From Ectocarpus siliculosus (Eukaryota > Sar > Phaeophyceae > Ectocarpales > Ectocarpaceae): DNA of 64,000 nt. A model generated the notes under the pieces. It saw nothing but the letters and a program-made list of their open reading frames with translations. It had not been told where the DNA came from and did no database searches. A program made the position numbers and the translations under genes. How positions within the stretch are numbered: position 1 is the stretch's first letter; the number at the start of each line of letters is the position of its first letter. The DNA lies in assembly GCA_000310025.1 (NCBI GenBank), contig FN649740.1, positions 2,404,831 through 2,468,830 on the forward strand. The letters are read 5' to 3'. This document shows positions 53,944-64,000 of this stretch, piece by piece.

Positions 53944-56900
53944 TCACATGTACTTGTGCAGCGACTCCAGATCGGGCGAGATGACCGTGTTCTTGAAGTG
54001 GGCCAGGCACGTCGAGGCGTGGTACAGCTTCGGCGCGAAGGAGCAGTCGGCCAGGGTCAGCTCCTCCCCGCACAGGTAGGGCCCCTTGCCCTTCTTGAGG
54101 AAGGCTGGCGACATCAACGAAAAAAAAAGAGGCGGTGGAGCACAAGACAGCATTTAATATTGGTAAACTTCAATAGCTGTAATCCTGCAATAAACAGAAC
54201 AGCACTAGTTCAAAAATATCTTGCAATACATCCAATATTTGACTAAATTCAATTATCCATACTGGTACATGTTAAACTGTAACGGGGTTATATCACAATG
54301 ACAGATACACGGGGTGCGTTTTCAAGAAAACGACTAAACCGTCATGTCACTCGCATCCCCGGCCGGACAGACCTGAGGCAAGGAGGTCAGCGAGACTACC
54401 ACATACACATCCGTTTTGAAGGGGAGAGGCGTACTAGTTAGCGTCGCAGCATGGTTAGTCCAGAGCAGCGGTGGGGCAGCAAGTTAAAACACACGGAAAA
54501 CCAGTTTGGCACGCGGTTCCAGGACATGGAGAACTAAGTAACTCCCATAAATACTTTGGTATCCCGTGTGCGCAACTCGACTTATGTAAATAGCGCTATC
54601 TTGTTCTCGAGGCAACCGGAAAGCGAACGTTACGGGTTACTTCCGCGACAACAATTCTCGACGAGGGCCACATGTGGTCGCAAAGCCGACCATCGCCGCT
54701 CAAGAACACCGCCGAGTCTATGTATGCACAACAGCGGACTTGGAAATACGACTTTCGCACTCGTATAATACAACGGTCGCATCCCTCCCTCCCAATAATT
54801 GGTTGTGTTTGTTCAGGCCCGCCAATCACAGAGAGAGGTAACAACAACAAAGCAGGGACACGCCGATAAATGGTGGCCTTGGAACCTCCCGGTCGAGGGC
54901 TTTCCGAAAACGCATCATTTGATTTCGGCATCCATCTTTGTCGTGGAGAAATCGACCTCAGCTATTTTGCGCAACCTCCTGCATACAACCGTCCCGTTCC
55001 ACACCTCCCTCCGTCCCCGTCTCTCACCGTCAACCTTCTTCAGCTCCGCCATGGCGTCCGCGATGAGCATCGGGTCTTCCTTAGGGTTGAGGTTCTTGAT
55101 GCACTTCGCCAGCGAGCCGAACACGCCGCTTGTCACTTCTTTCGCCTTCAGACGAACAATCAAAAATATATGGGGGTGTTAGATGTAATTAATTGTTTTT
55201 GGGTTTGGGGAGTACACATGTAGGCAGGATCAATTATTTCGGACGCAAGCGCCTTGCGGTCGACGCTCATTGGCCATGTGCAAAAATCGCCAAAGTTGGG
55301 GGAATTAAACTCAAGGCGGGTAGGCTCACGGACAGAAGTCTGTCCCCTAGCACACACGCGGCCCACAGTTCGATACAACCTATGGTGAAAAACTCCTTTC
55401 TCAACGACAAAAAAACAACGAATAGCCTTGGTGCCAGATGTCAGTCAGTGCAGCCCGGCTTCTGTATGAGCGAAATCGTGCACGGAGGAACAGTTCTTCT
55501 ACGAATCCTCTCACACTTGCCACTGCTCTGGCAAAATCAATTAATCCATACAATCTCAAGTAATTAAGCAATTTTCGGTTTTTAGGAGACGGTATGACGA
55601 AAAACAAAAAAAAAACAAGAGTTCTAAAAACGACGTGCAAAAAAAGAAAAAGACAAGGCAGCAAATGGTGCAGACACCGCCGCGGGCACAAGAAGAAATA
55701 AAGTTGTTTCCAAACACCACTTTCCTTTTCTGTTCTCTGGGTTTGCGGGTGTTGAAGAATCGATTAAATGTCCTAACCGAGAAACCGTTTCGAAGGAACC
55801 GGCCAAAAAGGGTTTCGTAGTAGAGAAGGCAAGCGTCGCTAAGTCGGCGGGGGATGTTTTCGGTCCATTGGTTCGGCTCGAGTATTCCAACCCGCTGCTC
55901 GGTGCAGTCAGTCGGGAGCACGACGAAACCAGAACCTTCGCGTCGCCACCACTCTCCCCCAGCGACAGCGGCTTGATAGGGAGAGCTTGTGCTGCCAGCC
56001 CGTTGCGTACGCAAACGCCTCTGCTTTGAATCTTCTCTCGTGCAAGCGTCAGCCCTTGGCACCATGCCCGCACCCCTTCCTCCCCGTCCCTTCTTTCGCG
56101 AGGGCTTTACTATTAATCCATGATAGAGAGAGGTGGGGGTTCGTATCCCTATTCCCACACCGTAAACACAAGATAACACACACCCTGAACCGATTTTCAA
56201 ATCCCGATTTCGATTTCTCAACAAACAGATAGAGTCACAGCGCCGAAAACGGTGGCGTTGAAGCTGCCTCGTCGACAGCTTTCCGAAAATTTTATTGCTT
56301 CATTTATGCATCCTCTTCGTCATGGCGTAATCGAGCTTTGAAAATTGGTCCAGGGGGTGTGTTATCTTGTGTCGTATACGGTAACCCCAACCCTCAAAGA
56401 CACCCCCCGGACCAACGCCACCCCGTACCCCCTACTAAAACCAACCTTATTGCATATCTTGGCGAAGGCTACTGCTGCTGCCTTTTCCATTACCTTGGCC
56501 ACGGCGTCGCTGTCCTTGATGCTCAACGTGGGCTCCGGGTAGAAGTACTCGACGTAGTCGACGATGTTGGCCGACTCCGTGTAGGCCTCCTTGCTGTCCA
56601 CGAGGCACGGCATCTGGCCCTCGTAGTCCTCCACAAGCCAGTCCGGCTTTACAAAACAAAGAACACACAAGGGGTGCACACAAGAATTAAAAATTGGTAC
56701 AAGGTGATGACAACTGAGACAAGGAAGTACTTGGTAAACATATAGGGCATCTGGCCCCCGTAGTCCTCCAAGCCAATCCGGCTTGCAAAAAAGCACAGGG
56801 GTTCACGAAACAAGATTAAAATGACACGAATGAGAAAAAGGAAGCATATATTGTATTATTATCCTGTTCCATTGGGCGTTTGGCCTTCATGGTCCTCCAC

Positions 56901-57782
56901 AAGCCGACCCAGCTTGAAAAAAAGCAAGGCTTACACAAAACAGACGAGACAAGGAAGTATTTCAAACGAGTCAAATGAGAAAGCACTGATAGTAGATAGG
57001 AAAAGGGGGGCATGGGATGCCAAACGCGAACAAAAGGCAAGTGAACAGATTCACACAAACAGAAAAGGTGTCAGCGTTCGTTTTTTCTGGATCTTGAGGG
57101 CGTGCTTGACGCTCCGACCGTCCGACCACTGGGAAAAACCCCAAGTACTCAAGCGGGGAAACAAGAAAAAAGAAACAAATCGAGTTCCGGTCCGCCGGCG
57201 ATCCCTCTTGTGCCACGGACACAAAAACACAACACGTCTCTGTGGTCTTTCCAGTGCTGCACGCTTGTGCATTTGGCGCCGATCGATTCACGGACTCCGC
57301 AACAGCCGTAGCGACAACGCCGCCGCCGCCGCCAACAGTTTCTCACCTTAGCGTCTGGCGCCACGGGTGTGAGCTTGAACGGCAGCCCCTTGTACTGGAG
57401 AACCATCTGGAGATGCACAAGAAAGGGCGCGCGGTGTCGGGGTCGGAGGGGGGGGGGGGGAGAAGAAAAGGGGGGTGAAGGACCACGGACAGCAGTCGGT
57501 CAGCGTACGCGAGTTCGGCCGCCGCTCTCCCCCATCATCGTGTCTCTCTGCCGTCCACCAACAGTCAGTGCGCGCATCCTCCGATCGAGATATATTTTCC
57601 GGTGCACATCTCCACATCAATTGAATTCCGTGCGCACGTGGGTAGTAGGAGTTGGCCCGAAGAGGGATCGCGGCGAATCGAGGAATGGCTAGAGATGAGA
57701 AAAGGCGTGGGTAGCAACGCGAGGAGGTTGCGTGCGCTAGCATAGTGCCCTTCCTTCATGAAGCTCTTCGTGTCGCGGTGTG

Positions 57783-57824
<42 letters not shown>

Positions 57825-60800
57825 CCTCCCTCCCGCTTTCTATCTGCCTGTCTGTCTCTCTCTTTCTTTATTTCCCGTACAGAGCCCACCACACAACCTT
57901 TCGCTTGTCTTCCCTCCCCCGCGCTTCCTTCTTTCCTCGTTTCGTTTCGTTTCGACACCTTAACCTTTCATTGCCCGCTGCTCTCTTCCAACGCCCGCGG
58001 AACACAGGCCGCAGTACGAACACGCAGACGGTGGACCGCCGTTGGCGTCAACGTTTGGTGGTCGGCGAACCCCTCTCCGGCAAGAACACGGGGGGAAAGA
58101 CTGACTCACGTGGACGTAGTGAGTGAAGGGGCAGTCCCCCAAGGCGTTCCCGTCCGCCGCCGCCTTGCAGAAGAGCTCCATGTCCGGCTCGAGCAGGCCC
58201 GGTCCCGCCTTCGCCATCTCCTCCTTGGGCGCCTCCTTCTTCTCCTCCTGCCCGGTGCCCGTCGTCGTCGTCAATCGGCAAGACAAGCAGAGACGTCGGT
58301 TATAGCCCCGGAGGAGGCCAAGCTTCGGGAGTGTACATGTCCTGCTGTACAGCTTTGGTTCGGTGTGTTTTGCTTGGGGCTCTTCCGAGTCTAGACGCAT
58401 TAGCTGCGTGGGCTGTTTGTTCGCGCTTGGAAAAACACTTGGCAGTTAGTCTACGTATGCATCGCTTTTCGAGCTTTTTCGTGTTCATGCTGTGCTCTCA
58501 TGAGTCGATCCACTCCTGAGGGCAGGCGCCCTTGTTCTACAAAAGAGCGCGTCTTCTTGGCCGACGAAGGCGCGGAGAATCAGTTTGCGGGTATGTTTAA
58601 AAGCCGAAAGCAAATCAGTAGACTAGATTACAAGCCGAAATCAAACCATGAGACTAGTTTAGAGGCCGAAATCAAACCTGTACTGTAATTCGTGTTGAAG
58701 CCGAAATCAAACCGATCGACTATTTATCAAGCGCTGACTAGTCTAATGGTTTCGTTTCCGCTTCTAAAGGTGCCACCCTGACCGCGCCCAACCACAACCT
58801 ATGGTGGGGGGGGGGGGGGGGGNNNNNNNNNNNNNNNNNNNNNNNNNNNNNNNNNNNNNNNNNNNNNNNNNNNNNNNNNNNNNNNNNNNNNNNNNNNNNN
58901 NNNNNNNNNNNNNNNNNNNNNNGCTGCTCCCCGGGGCGGTATGGGGAGAAGGGGCGTCCCCCAAGGGGTCCCGGTCCGCGCCCCCTGCAGAAGGAGTTCC
59001 TTTTCGGGTTGGGGCGGGCCGGGTCCCCCTTTCCCATTTCCCTCTTGGGGGGCTTCTTTTTTTCCTCCCGGCCGGGTGCCGGTGTTGTTGGTAATTGGCC
59101 AGGAAAAGAGGGGAGTTGGGTTATGCCCCGGGGGGGGCCCAGGTTTGGGGAGGGACCATTCCCGGCGGTACGGTTTGGTTCGGGGGTTTTTTGTTGGGGG
59201 TTTTTCGGGTTCTGGACCCTTAGGTGGGGGGGGCTTTTTTTTCGGGTTGGAAAAACCACTGGGCGTTTGTTTTAGGTAGGCTTCGTTTTTGGGGTTTTTT
59301 GGGGTCCAGGTGGGGTTTCCAGGGGTGGTCCCCCCCCGGGGGGCGGGGCCCTTTTTTTTCAAAAGGGGGGGTTTTTTTGGGCGGAGGAGGGGGGGGGAAA
59401 CCATTTGGGGGGTTTTTTAAAAGCCGAAAACAAATCCGGTGGATTGGTTTCCAGCCGAAATCCAACCCTGGGGATTGTTTTGGGGGCGAAAACAAACCCG
59501 TTCTTTAATTTGGGGTGGAGGCGAAAACAAACCGGTTGGATTTTTTTCCAGGGGCGGATTGTTTAAAGGTTTTGTTTTCCGTTTTAAAGGGGCCCCCCCG
59601 GCCGGCCCCCACCCCAACCTTTGGGGGGGGGGGGGGGGGGGGGGCGCTCCCTTTTGCATTTTTTATGTACCTTGATCATTTCCCCCGACTTCATGTTGAC
59701 GGTGATGGACGTGGGCCCCGAGTCGTCGTTCAATGCCTTCTTGCTCAACACAAACTTGCCGGTTTTTCGCATGGACAGGTCGCCCCTCCTCGCAACCGCG
59801 CGATGCCGGACCGACGATGCCCGTGAGGTCGCCGCGATCTGCCATCATCACCCCGAGCAGGGAGTGCAGCAGGGGCGGCGGCAGCAACAGTAATTGGGTA
59901 GTTTAGACCATGACGTGGGGGTGGGGGGGTGGGGGGTGGGTTGACAGGAGTAACCGCTTTCAGCGTGAAGTCGGCCGGACAACGAACACTTCTAAAGGAA
60001 CATGCAGGTTGCATCAAAATAGGCTGCGCTTTTGTACTGACCCAAGAGACAGCTTGTACACCATTGCGGCGGTGCTTGTCTTGATCCGCGTCCTTTCGCC
60101 CTAACCGCTTTACTCACGCTGTCCGCCGCAATCACCTTAGTTCTCAAACTTATTTCAGTGTACACATCGTACCAAGTATTTTCAGACGAAACAAAAAAGG
60201 CTCTGTACCCAAGACAGCAGTCATCATCAAGGGGATGCTCTCAAGCTTTCCGAGTAAAAGGCGGTTACGTAACTTATACATACTTCTGTTACCGGAGGTT
60301 GCACAAGATACCACATTCCCTTTGTATTCACAGCTCGACTATTCTTTGCTGAGAGTCTTTCCGAAAAGGTATCATTTGATGCTAGAATGCTCCTCGTTGC
60401 GTAGTAACGGGGTTTGAAAATCGGTCCAGACGGGGGTGGTAAATTCAGCAACATACTTACAGCGTGGCTTTTGCGCATGTGTGAGACCTGACATAGTATT
60501 GAACACATACAACTACAAGTGGTGAGAGCCTCGCCGCTCACGTTTGAGGGTGTTATCGGAGCGAGGCAGGCTAGCGAGGAAGCACACCACGTCCCACCAG
60601 CAAAGCAGTCAGTCATATGTACAAACCGAGGGCTGATTTTGCGGGCGAACGTACGTACGTGAGACATGACAAGACATCTCCGGAGTTGCCGCTGCTGTGG
60701 ACGAAACCATCAGGAGGACTCGCCGATACACGGCATTGCCTTCGTAGCTCAGAGACATCTCGGTGAGGGCAGCAAGCAGTAGACGAGAGCTAGCTGGACG

Positions 60801-61006
60801 ACAACACCCAACAACATCCAGCCTCTCGTGTCCTGGGTCAGAACGCAACACCCTGTCGTTGCGTCGAGGGACATGATCTACGCATGCTGCATAGGGGCAA
60901 AGACACACACCTGGGCTCCAGGCGTTCTCGTGACGATGGGACTCACGAATCCACGTGCGGGTGCTAGCAAAGCAAGGCAGGAAGCTACGACCGTGGGAGA
61001 GACCAT
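53944..61006 (-). CDS. Plastid-targeted DHAR/CLIC-type glutathione-dependent reductase
   Basis: Seven exons (minus): 61,006-60,911; 59,838-59,671; 58,247-58,110; 57,406-57,347; 56,646-56,446; 55,145-55,028; 54,104-53,944; 313 residues, all junctions in frame. Exon 1 is a signal peptide (MVSPTVVASCLALLAPARG) with F just after, the ASAFAP-like site of stramenopile plastid proteins. Exon 2 begins with an Arg/Ala/Ser-rich transit segment. Exon 3 has ELFCKAAADGNALGDCPFTH with the CPF active-site cysteine of dehydroascorbate reductases and CLICs. Exons 4-5 complete the thioredoxin-like domain (YKGLPFKLTPV, PDWLVEDYEGQMPCLVDS, then ESANIVDYVEYFYP). Exons 6-7 give the helical domain (GPYLCGEELTLADCSFAPKL). 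Likely role: recycling dehydroascorbate to ascorbate with glutathione in the plastid. A thiol-transferase role is an alternative. Confidence 0.8.
54868..54950. repeat. Dispersed intronic repeat, copy 1
   Basis: Shares GGCTTTCCGAAAACGCATCA with copies at 56,250-56,355 and 60,335-60,425; lies downstream of DHAR-like exon 6. Confidence 0.5.
56250..56355. repeat. Dispersed intronic repeat, copy 2
   Basis: Contains CTCGTCGACAGCTTTCCGAA, TCATTTATGC and TTTGAAAATTGGTCCAG; in the intron after DHAR-like exon 5. Confidence 0.5.
56740..56925 (-). pseudogene. Two partial copies of the start of DHAR-like exon 5
   Basis: Minus-strand stretches near 56,791-56,745 and 56,920-56,868 repeat the acceptor region and first codons of the exon at 56,646 (AAGCC-GA-T/C-GGCTTG-GAGGAC). 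The reading frame breaks after about 10-20 codons. They sit in the intron upstream of the real exon. Confidence 0.6.
57785..57822. repeat. CT dinucleotide microsatellite
   Basis: About 19 CT units in a DHAR-like intron. Confidence 0.95.
58823..58922. other. Assembly gap (100 N)
   Basis: Exactly 100 N, preceded by an 18-base G run. The size is probably a placeholder. Confidence 0.99.
58923..59640. other. Low-quality duplicate of 58,110-58,822 (assembly artefact)
   Basis: This stretch follows 58,110-58,822 base by base but with many changes towards G and T and expanded homopolymers. Examples are GGGGCGTCCCCCAAGG for GGGGCAGTCCCCCAAGG and GTTTAAAGGTTTTGTTTTCC for GTCTAATGGTTTCGTTTCC; both end in the same poly-G run. 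It looks like the poor end of a sequencing read that was placed beside, not on, the good copy. Apparent coding resemblance to DHAR-like exon 3 is therefore not a second exon. Confidence 0.85.
60335..60425. repeat. Dispersed intronic repeat, copy 3
   Basis: Shares GTCTTTCCGAAAAGGTATCA, then TTTGAAAATCGGTCCAG with the 56,250 copy. In the first intron of the DHAR-like gene. Confidence 0.5.
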
Positions 61007-62969
61007 TGTGAAAAATTGGTTGTTGTAATCAAGAGGTCTGGGAGCACCCACAAGGACACACACGTAGACACACAAGATACCGGGGGGGGGGGCTCTCCAG
61101 ACAGCAACCCCGGGTTTCCAGCGTAGGCGAACACCCTCATCGGCCCCCCGCAACACTAATACTTGCCACTACAGGTATTGCTGTATGATTTGCTTAGCAG
61201 CAAGTCCGGACAGTTCTTGACGAGAGTTGGTCACCTGGACTTTCAGCGAAATCCTCGTCATCTTTGATACTGCTGCATCTCTGCCATCGTGGTGTATTGG
61301 ACAGAATCTGAACAGATAAACAGCAGTGGTCAGTAGTCTCTGGAGCAGTGTACAACACAGCATAAAGATTCGGGAACGCACCATACATTGAAGTATATTT
61401 TACTTGTACACAGACCCGGTCAATACGCAACACAGAACTTTGCTACATACACAGACCCGCTGCTGCTGTGTTACATGGTACGACGTTTACTGGTCGACAC
61501 ACCCATCAACCTCTTTCAGGTACGGATGGGCAAAAGGGGTAAACAAACAAAAAAATAGAAATGGCAAACTGGGCGCTTGCACGGCTTTTAATGGCACCAC
61601 AACGTCTTCATACTCGCACACAGAACACAACACAGGAGCTCCGTGTTCTCTCTAGGAGCTTCTTGTTCTCTCCCTTCCGCCCGCCGTCCGCATCACATCC
61701 ATAACCTCCAAAACAAAACATTAGACTTCAGGAAAAACAATTAGGAAGAAGAACTAAGATCTTGCGCAAGGGAAGAAGAGTCAGGAGGCACTCATCACGA
61801 AAGAAACCCTTTCGCGACAAGTACTGCATGTGTGTCACCATCCCCTCATGAACGTGTTTCTGTTTCCTTGTCAGACAACCGCGACGCCCCAAACGTGCAA
61901 AAGCATGTCTGTTTCGCCACGGCCGCCGCTGCATAAACCCTCTGCTGATGAAAAAAGCTGCCTAAACCCACAATATATATGTTTGGCGCTTCGTCGCCGC
62001 GATAGCAGCACCCCCCCGAGAACGCCACCGTCAAACTACAGTCTGACGACACACACCCAGCGAAAAGAACGATGTTCGCGAGGCGGGCAGGCCACACAAC
62101 CTAGAATACGAAATATAGCACCATTGTCACACGATGAGAGCCGAATCTAGCATACAAACTTCCAAGGAATAACCGCCGACTAAAAAACATGGTACAGTAC
62201 AGAGAACACAAGGCTAATAGTGGCAGTGGTAGATAGCAGCAGGCACCAGGCCTGGAGCGCAGCTCTGATAGGAAGCAAGGCTTCCTCTTGAGACCCTCGC
62301 CTAAGCTTTCACCTAGGCTTGCAGCCAGAGACACAGGAGGCACCCACTTGATTCCGCTGCTCTACCGCCGACTGTGAACTCGAGAGCAATGACCCCCACC
62401 TCACCCCAAAACACTACCTACCAGGTACCGATTATTGGTGTGCAACAGCAAATCATGGCAGCCAGTTGGCGCGCATGACAGCAGGAGCAAACAAGGCCTC
62501 CACCGTACCCAAGACAGCCACCCCAGCACTTTTGGAGAGCATGCAGTGGACCGAACGTAACATGCCCCCTCCCGCCATTGCGGCGGTAGCTGAGCGTAGC
62601 CGAGCGGCCCATGGCCGTGATACGACCTATCTCCAGTACCTTTCCTTGCCCCCTCCACCGCGTAGCAAATCCTCCCAGGCCCATGCACGAACTCTGGGCT
62701 AAGCCTCCTTGAGCCCGCTGCAAAGGAGGGTGGGCTCAGCTCAGGACACATATCGTCTGCACATCAGGTCGGTGCGGCACGAATGTTTTTCGTTCCCTGC
62801 GCGACACCTCCCTCTCGCTACCCCCTTCTCTCCATTTGCACGCCCCCCTCTCCGTGCGCATGCTTCCCCCTCCCTCCCAGCGCCGACTACAGTCGAAATG
62901 CCGAAAAACCCACAGCATTAACCGAGTCGGGGCCAAAGCTTTGCGTCTCACACGCCCCCTCCGCTCGCG
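61007..62969. other. Intergenic, no gene recognised
   Basis: Lies between the start of the DHAR-like gene and the 3' end of the kinase gene. Contains a poly-G tract at 61,081-61,091. The left part should hold the DHAR-like promoter. Confidence 0.35.
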
Positions 62970-62990
62970 ACTATGAGTACACCCCCCCCC
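62970..62990 (+). repeat. Very short copy of the poly-C LINE tail
   Basis: ACTATGAGTACACCCCCCCC, matching the element-strand end of the 4,821-4,913 copy, here on the plus strand. Confidence 0.35.
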
Positions 62991-63104
62991 TTGCCATGCA
63001 CGGACCCTCGAAGATGAAAGAAAATACCGGGCACCGCCGGTGCCCCCCCCGTCTCCACCCCGTCGCCGCCGCCGCGGCCCTCGCCGCCCCCGCTGGCCAT
63101 TGAG

Positions 63105-63734
63105 CTAGTTGCCCAGCAAGTCGGTCTTGTCGAGGTCGTCGAAAAATGCGTGTTCTAATGCGCGCTTGGCTGAGATTCGCTTCTTCGGGTCGTAGTACAG
63201 CAATTTCTGCGGCAAGACACGACACACATGATGGCGACGACGACACGCACAAGGTTAATTACGCCAATGACAAGCGGGAAGATCAACGAGGGGCGGGGGG
63301 GGGGGGGGGGGGGGGGGGACAAGCAGACGTAAAATATATACGAGTGCTCGAATGGAATGGAATGGAACAGAAGTACGCGCACGAACAAGGCATCAGGGGG
63401 AGGAGAGACAACCAACGGGTGGCGGAAGCCAGCACATGACACCCCACCACAGGGTCCGAATTCCTGGCCTTACGGAGCGTGTCACGTTTTTTAGCCGCGC
63501 TGAGACTGAAGTACTCTCATTGGTCAGCAGGTTAGCACGGTCCATACTTCATGCCATCCAAAAGGACACACACATCAAATACACACACACACCTCGAGCA
63601 GGTCCAGCCCGCACTTGTCCATCCCCTGTGATCGGTGGGCGAGGTTCAGCCGTTTCCACGTGGGGAACCCAGGATTCCAGTCCTGCAGGTCGGTAACGTT
63701 CGGCCATACCTCCTCGTTCGGAGTCCCAAGCAGC
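63105..63734 (-). CDS. Cyclin-dependent kinase, last two exons (5' part beyond window)
   Basis: Exons 63,734-63,593 and 63,207-63,105 (minus). The first codes [19 protein letters not shown], then [11 protein letters not shown] and GLDLLE; the second codes [20 protein letters not shown] and ends [13 protein letters not shown] with a stop. LGTPNE-x-W and the DP-x-KR-I-x-A-x-x-AL-x-H-x-[FY]F segment are hallmarks of the CDK C-lobe, close to CDK1/CDKA. The upstream exon would lie beyond 63,734, partly outside the window. The intron contains a long poly-G run (63,296-63,318). Confidence 0.9.
63495..63540 (+). repeat. 46-bp element, copy 3
   Basis: CCGCGCTGAGACTGAAG, then CTCATTGGTCAGC and GTTAGCACGG. 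Same length as copy 1, inside the CDK intron. The terminal inverted repeat has one mismatch or more here. Confidence 0.6.
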
Positions 63735-64000
63735 CTAATTGCAAGAGCAAGGGCGGGGGCGGGGACGGTGTCTAACGATCCGTGCTCAGGACGCCGGTGA
63801 TTGACTGCTGCACATCTGCATGCACGTCGGCGATGTTCGAAAAAAGGGGCCTGCAGATGCAGAATGGCGCCACCCACCCACCCACCCCCGGATATCTAGC
63901 TTGTTGCAATTTGTGTACGGGAACGACAACCCGGGAAGAAGCAACAGCAGCTAGGGGTAAGTCTAGACGGGCATAAAAGAAAAGGCACATAGCAACAAAT
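63735..64000. other. CDK intron or upstream sequence to window edge
   Basis: No further kinase exon is evident before the window ends. Confidence 0.4.

Noticed and set aside
57737-58126. Ser/Leu-rich membrane-like ORFs
   Set aside because: Produced by the CT microsatellite and intron sequence of the DHAR-like gene.
58738-59404. Second DHAR-like exon or paralogue
   Set aside because: Explained as a low-quality duplicate of 58,110-58,822 beside the assembly gap.

Overview
The window reads as nuclear DNA of a brown alga, most likely Ectocarpus or a close relative. The evidence is the dense, short-exon gene structure with GT-AG introns, a leucine-rich-repeat (LRR) ROCO GTPase gene whose LRRs are each coded by one 72-nt exon (an architecture described for Ectocarpus), a stramenopile-type plastid targeting peptide, a fungal-type Zn2Cys6 transcription factor, and many G/C homopolymers and CT/CTG repeats. 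A 100-N gap shows it is a draft assembly. Exon models below come from reading splice sites and phase by eye.

Layout. 1-400: 3' end of a LINE-like retroelement. 650-9,601 (minus): a multi-exon, low-complexity coiled-coil gene. 9,602-11,959: no gene seen, except an imperfect tandem repeat just upstream of the next gene. 11,960-28,388 (plus): LRR-ROCO locus. Its first exon is broken by a miniature LTR element (TRIM), which is itself split by a complete 6.05-kb Mutator-like (MULE) transposon. The LRR exon array (19.5-24.2 kb) carries 12 plus-strand exons, 6 intact minus-strand exons and several half exons, followed by Roc, COR and a two-helix C-terminal membrane segment. 28.7-30.1 kb (minus): a decayed unknown gene. 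30.8-35.0 kb (plus): a second LRR-type gene with a ZU5-like domain. About 1.15 kb of it is present again as an inverted copy at 36.2-37.4 kb. 37,957-44,055 (minus): a mobile-element-like gene coding OTU protease, PHD finger and tyrosine recombinase in one chain. 45,944-50,662 (minus): Zn2Cys6 transcription factor with tandemly duplicated exons. 53,944-61,006 (minus): predicted plastid DHAR/CLIC-type glutathione-dependent reductase, containing the assembly gap and a low-quality duplicate. 63,105-63,734 (minus): 3' end of a cyclin-dependent kinase gene that runs off the right edge.

The most striking part is the LRR-ROCO locus. LRR exons have identical length and phase, sit on both strands, are duplicated together with their introns, and are cut at rearrangement points. 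This fits the published idea that brown algal receptor-like ROCO genes diversify by exon shuffling. This copy looks non-functional or in transition (exon 1 insertion, a 1-nt LRR frameshift, a 4-nt COR duplication). The second notable item is the OTU-PHD-tyrosine recombinase composite, a combination I do not recognise from a named transposon family.
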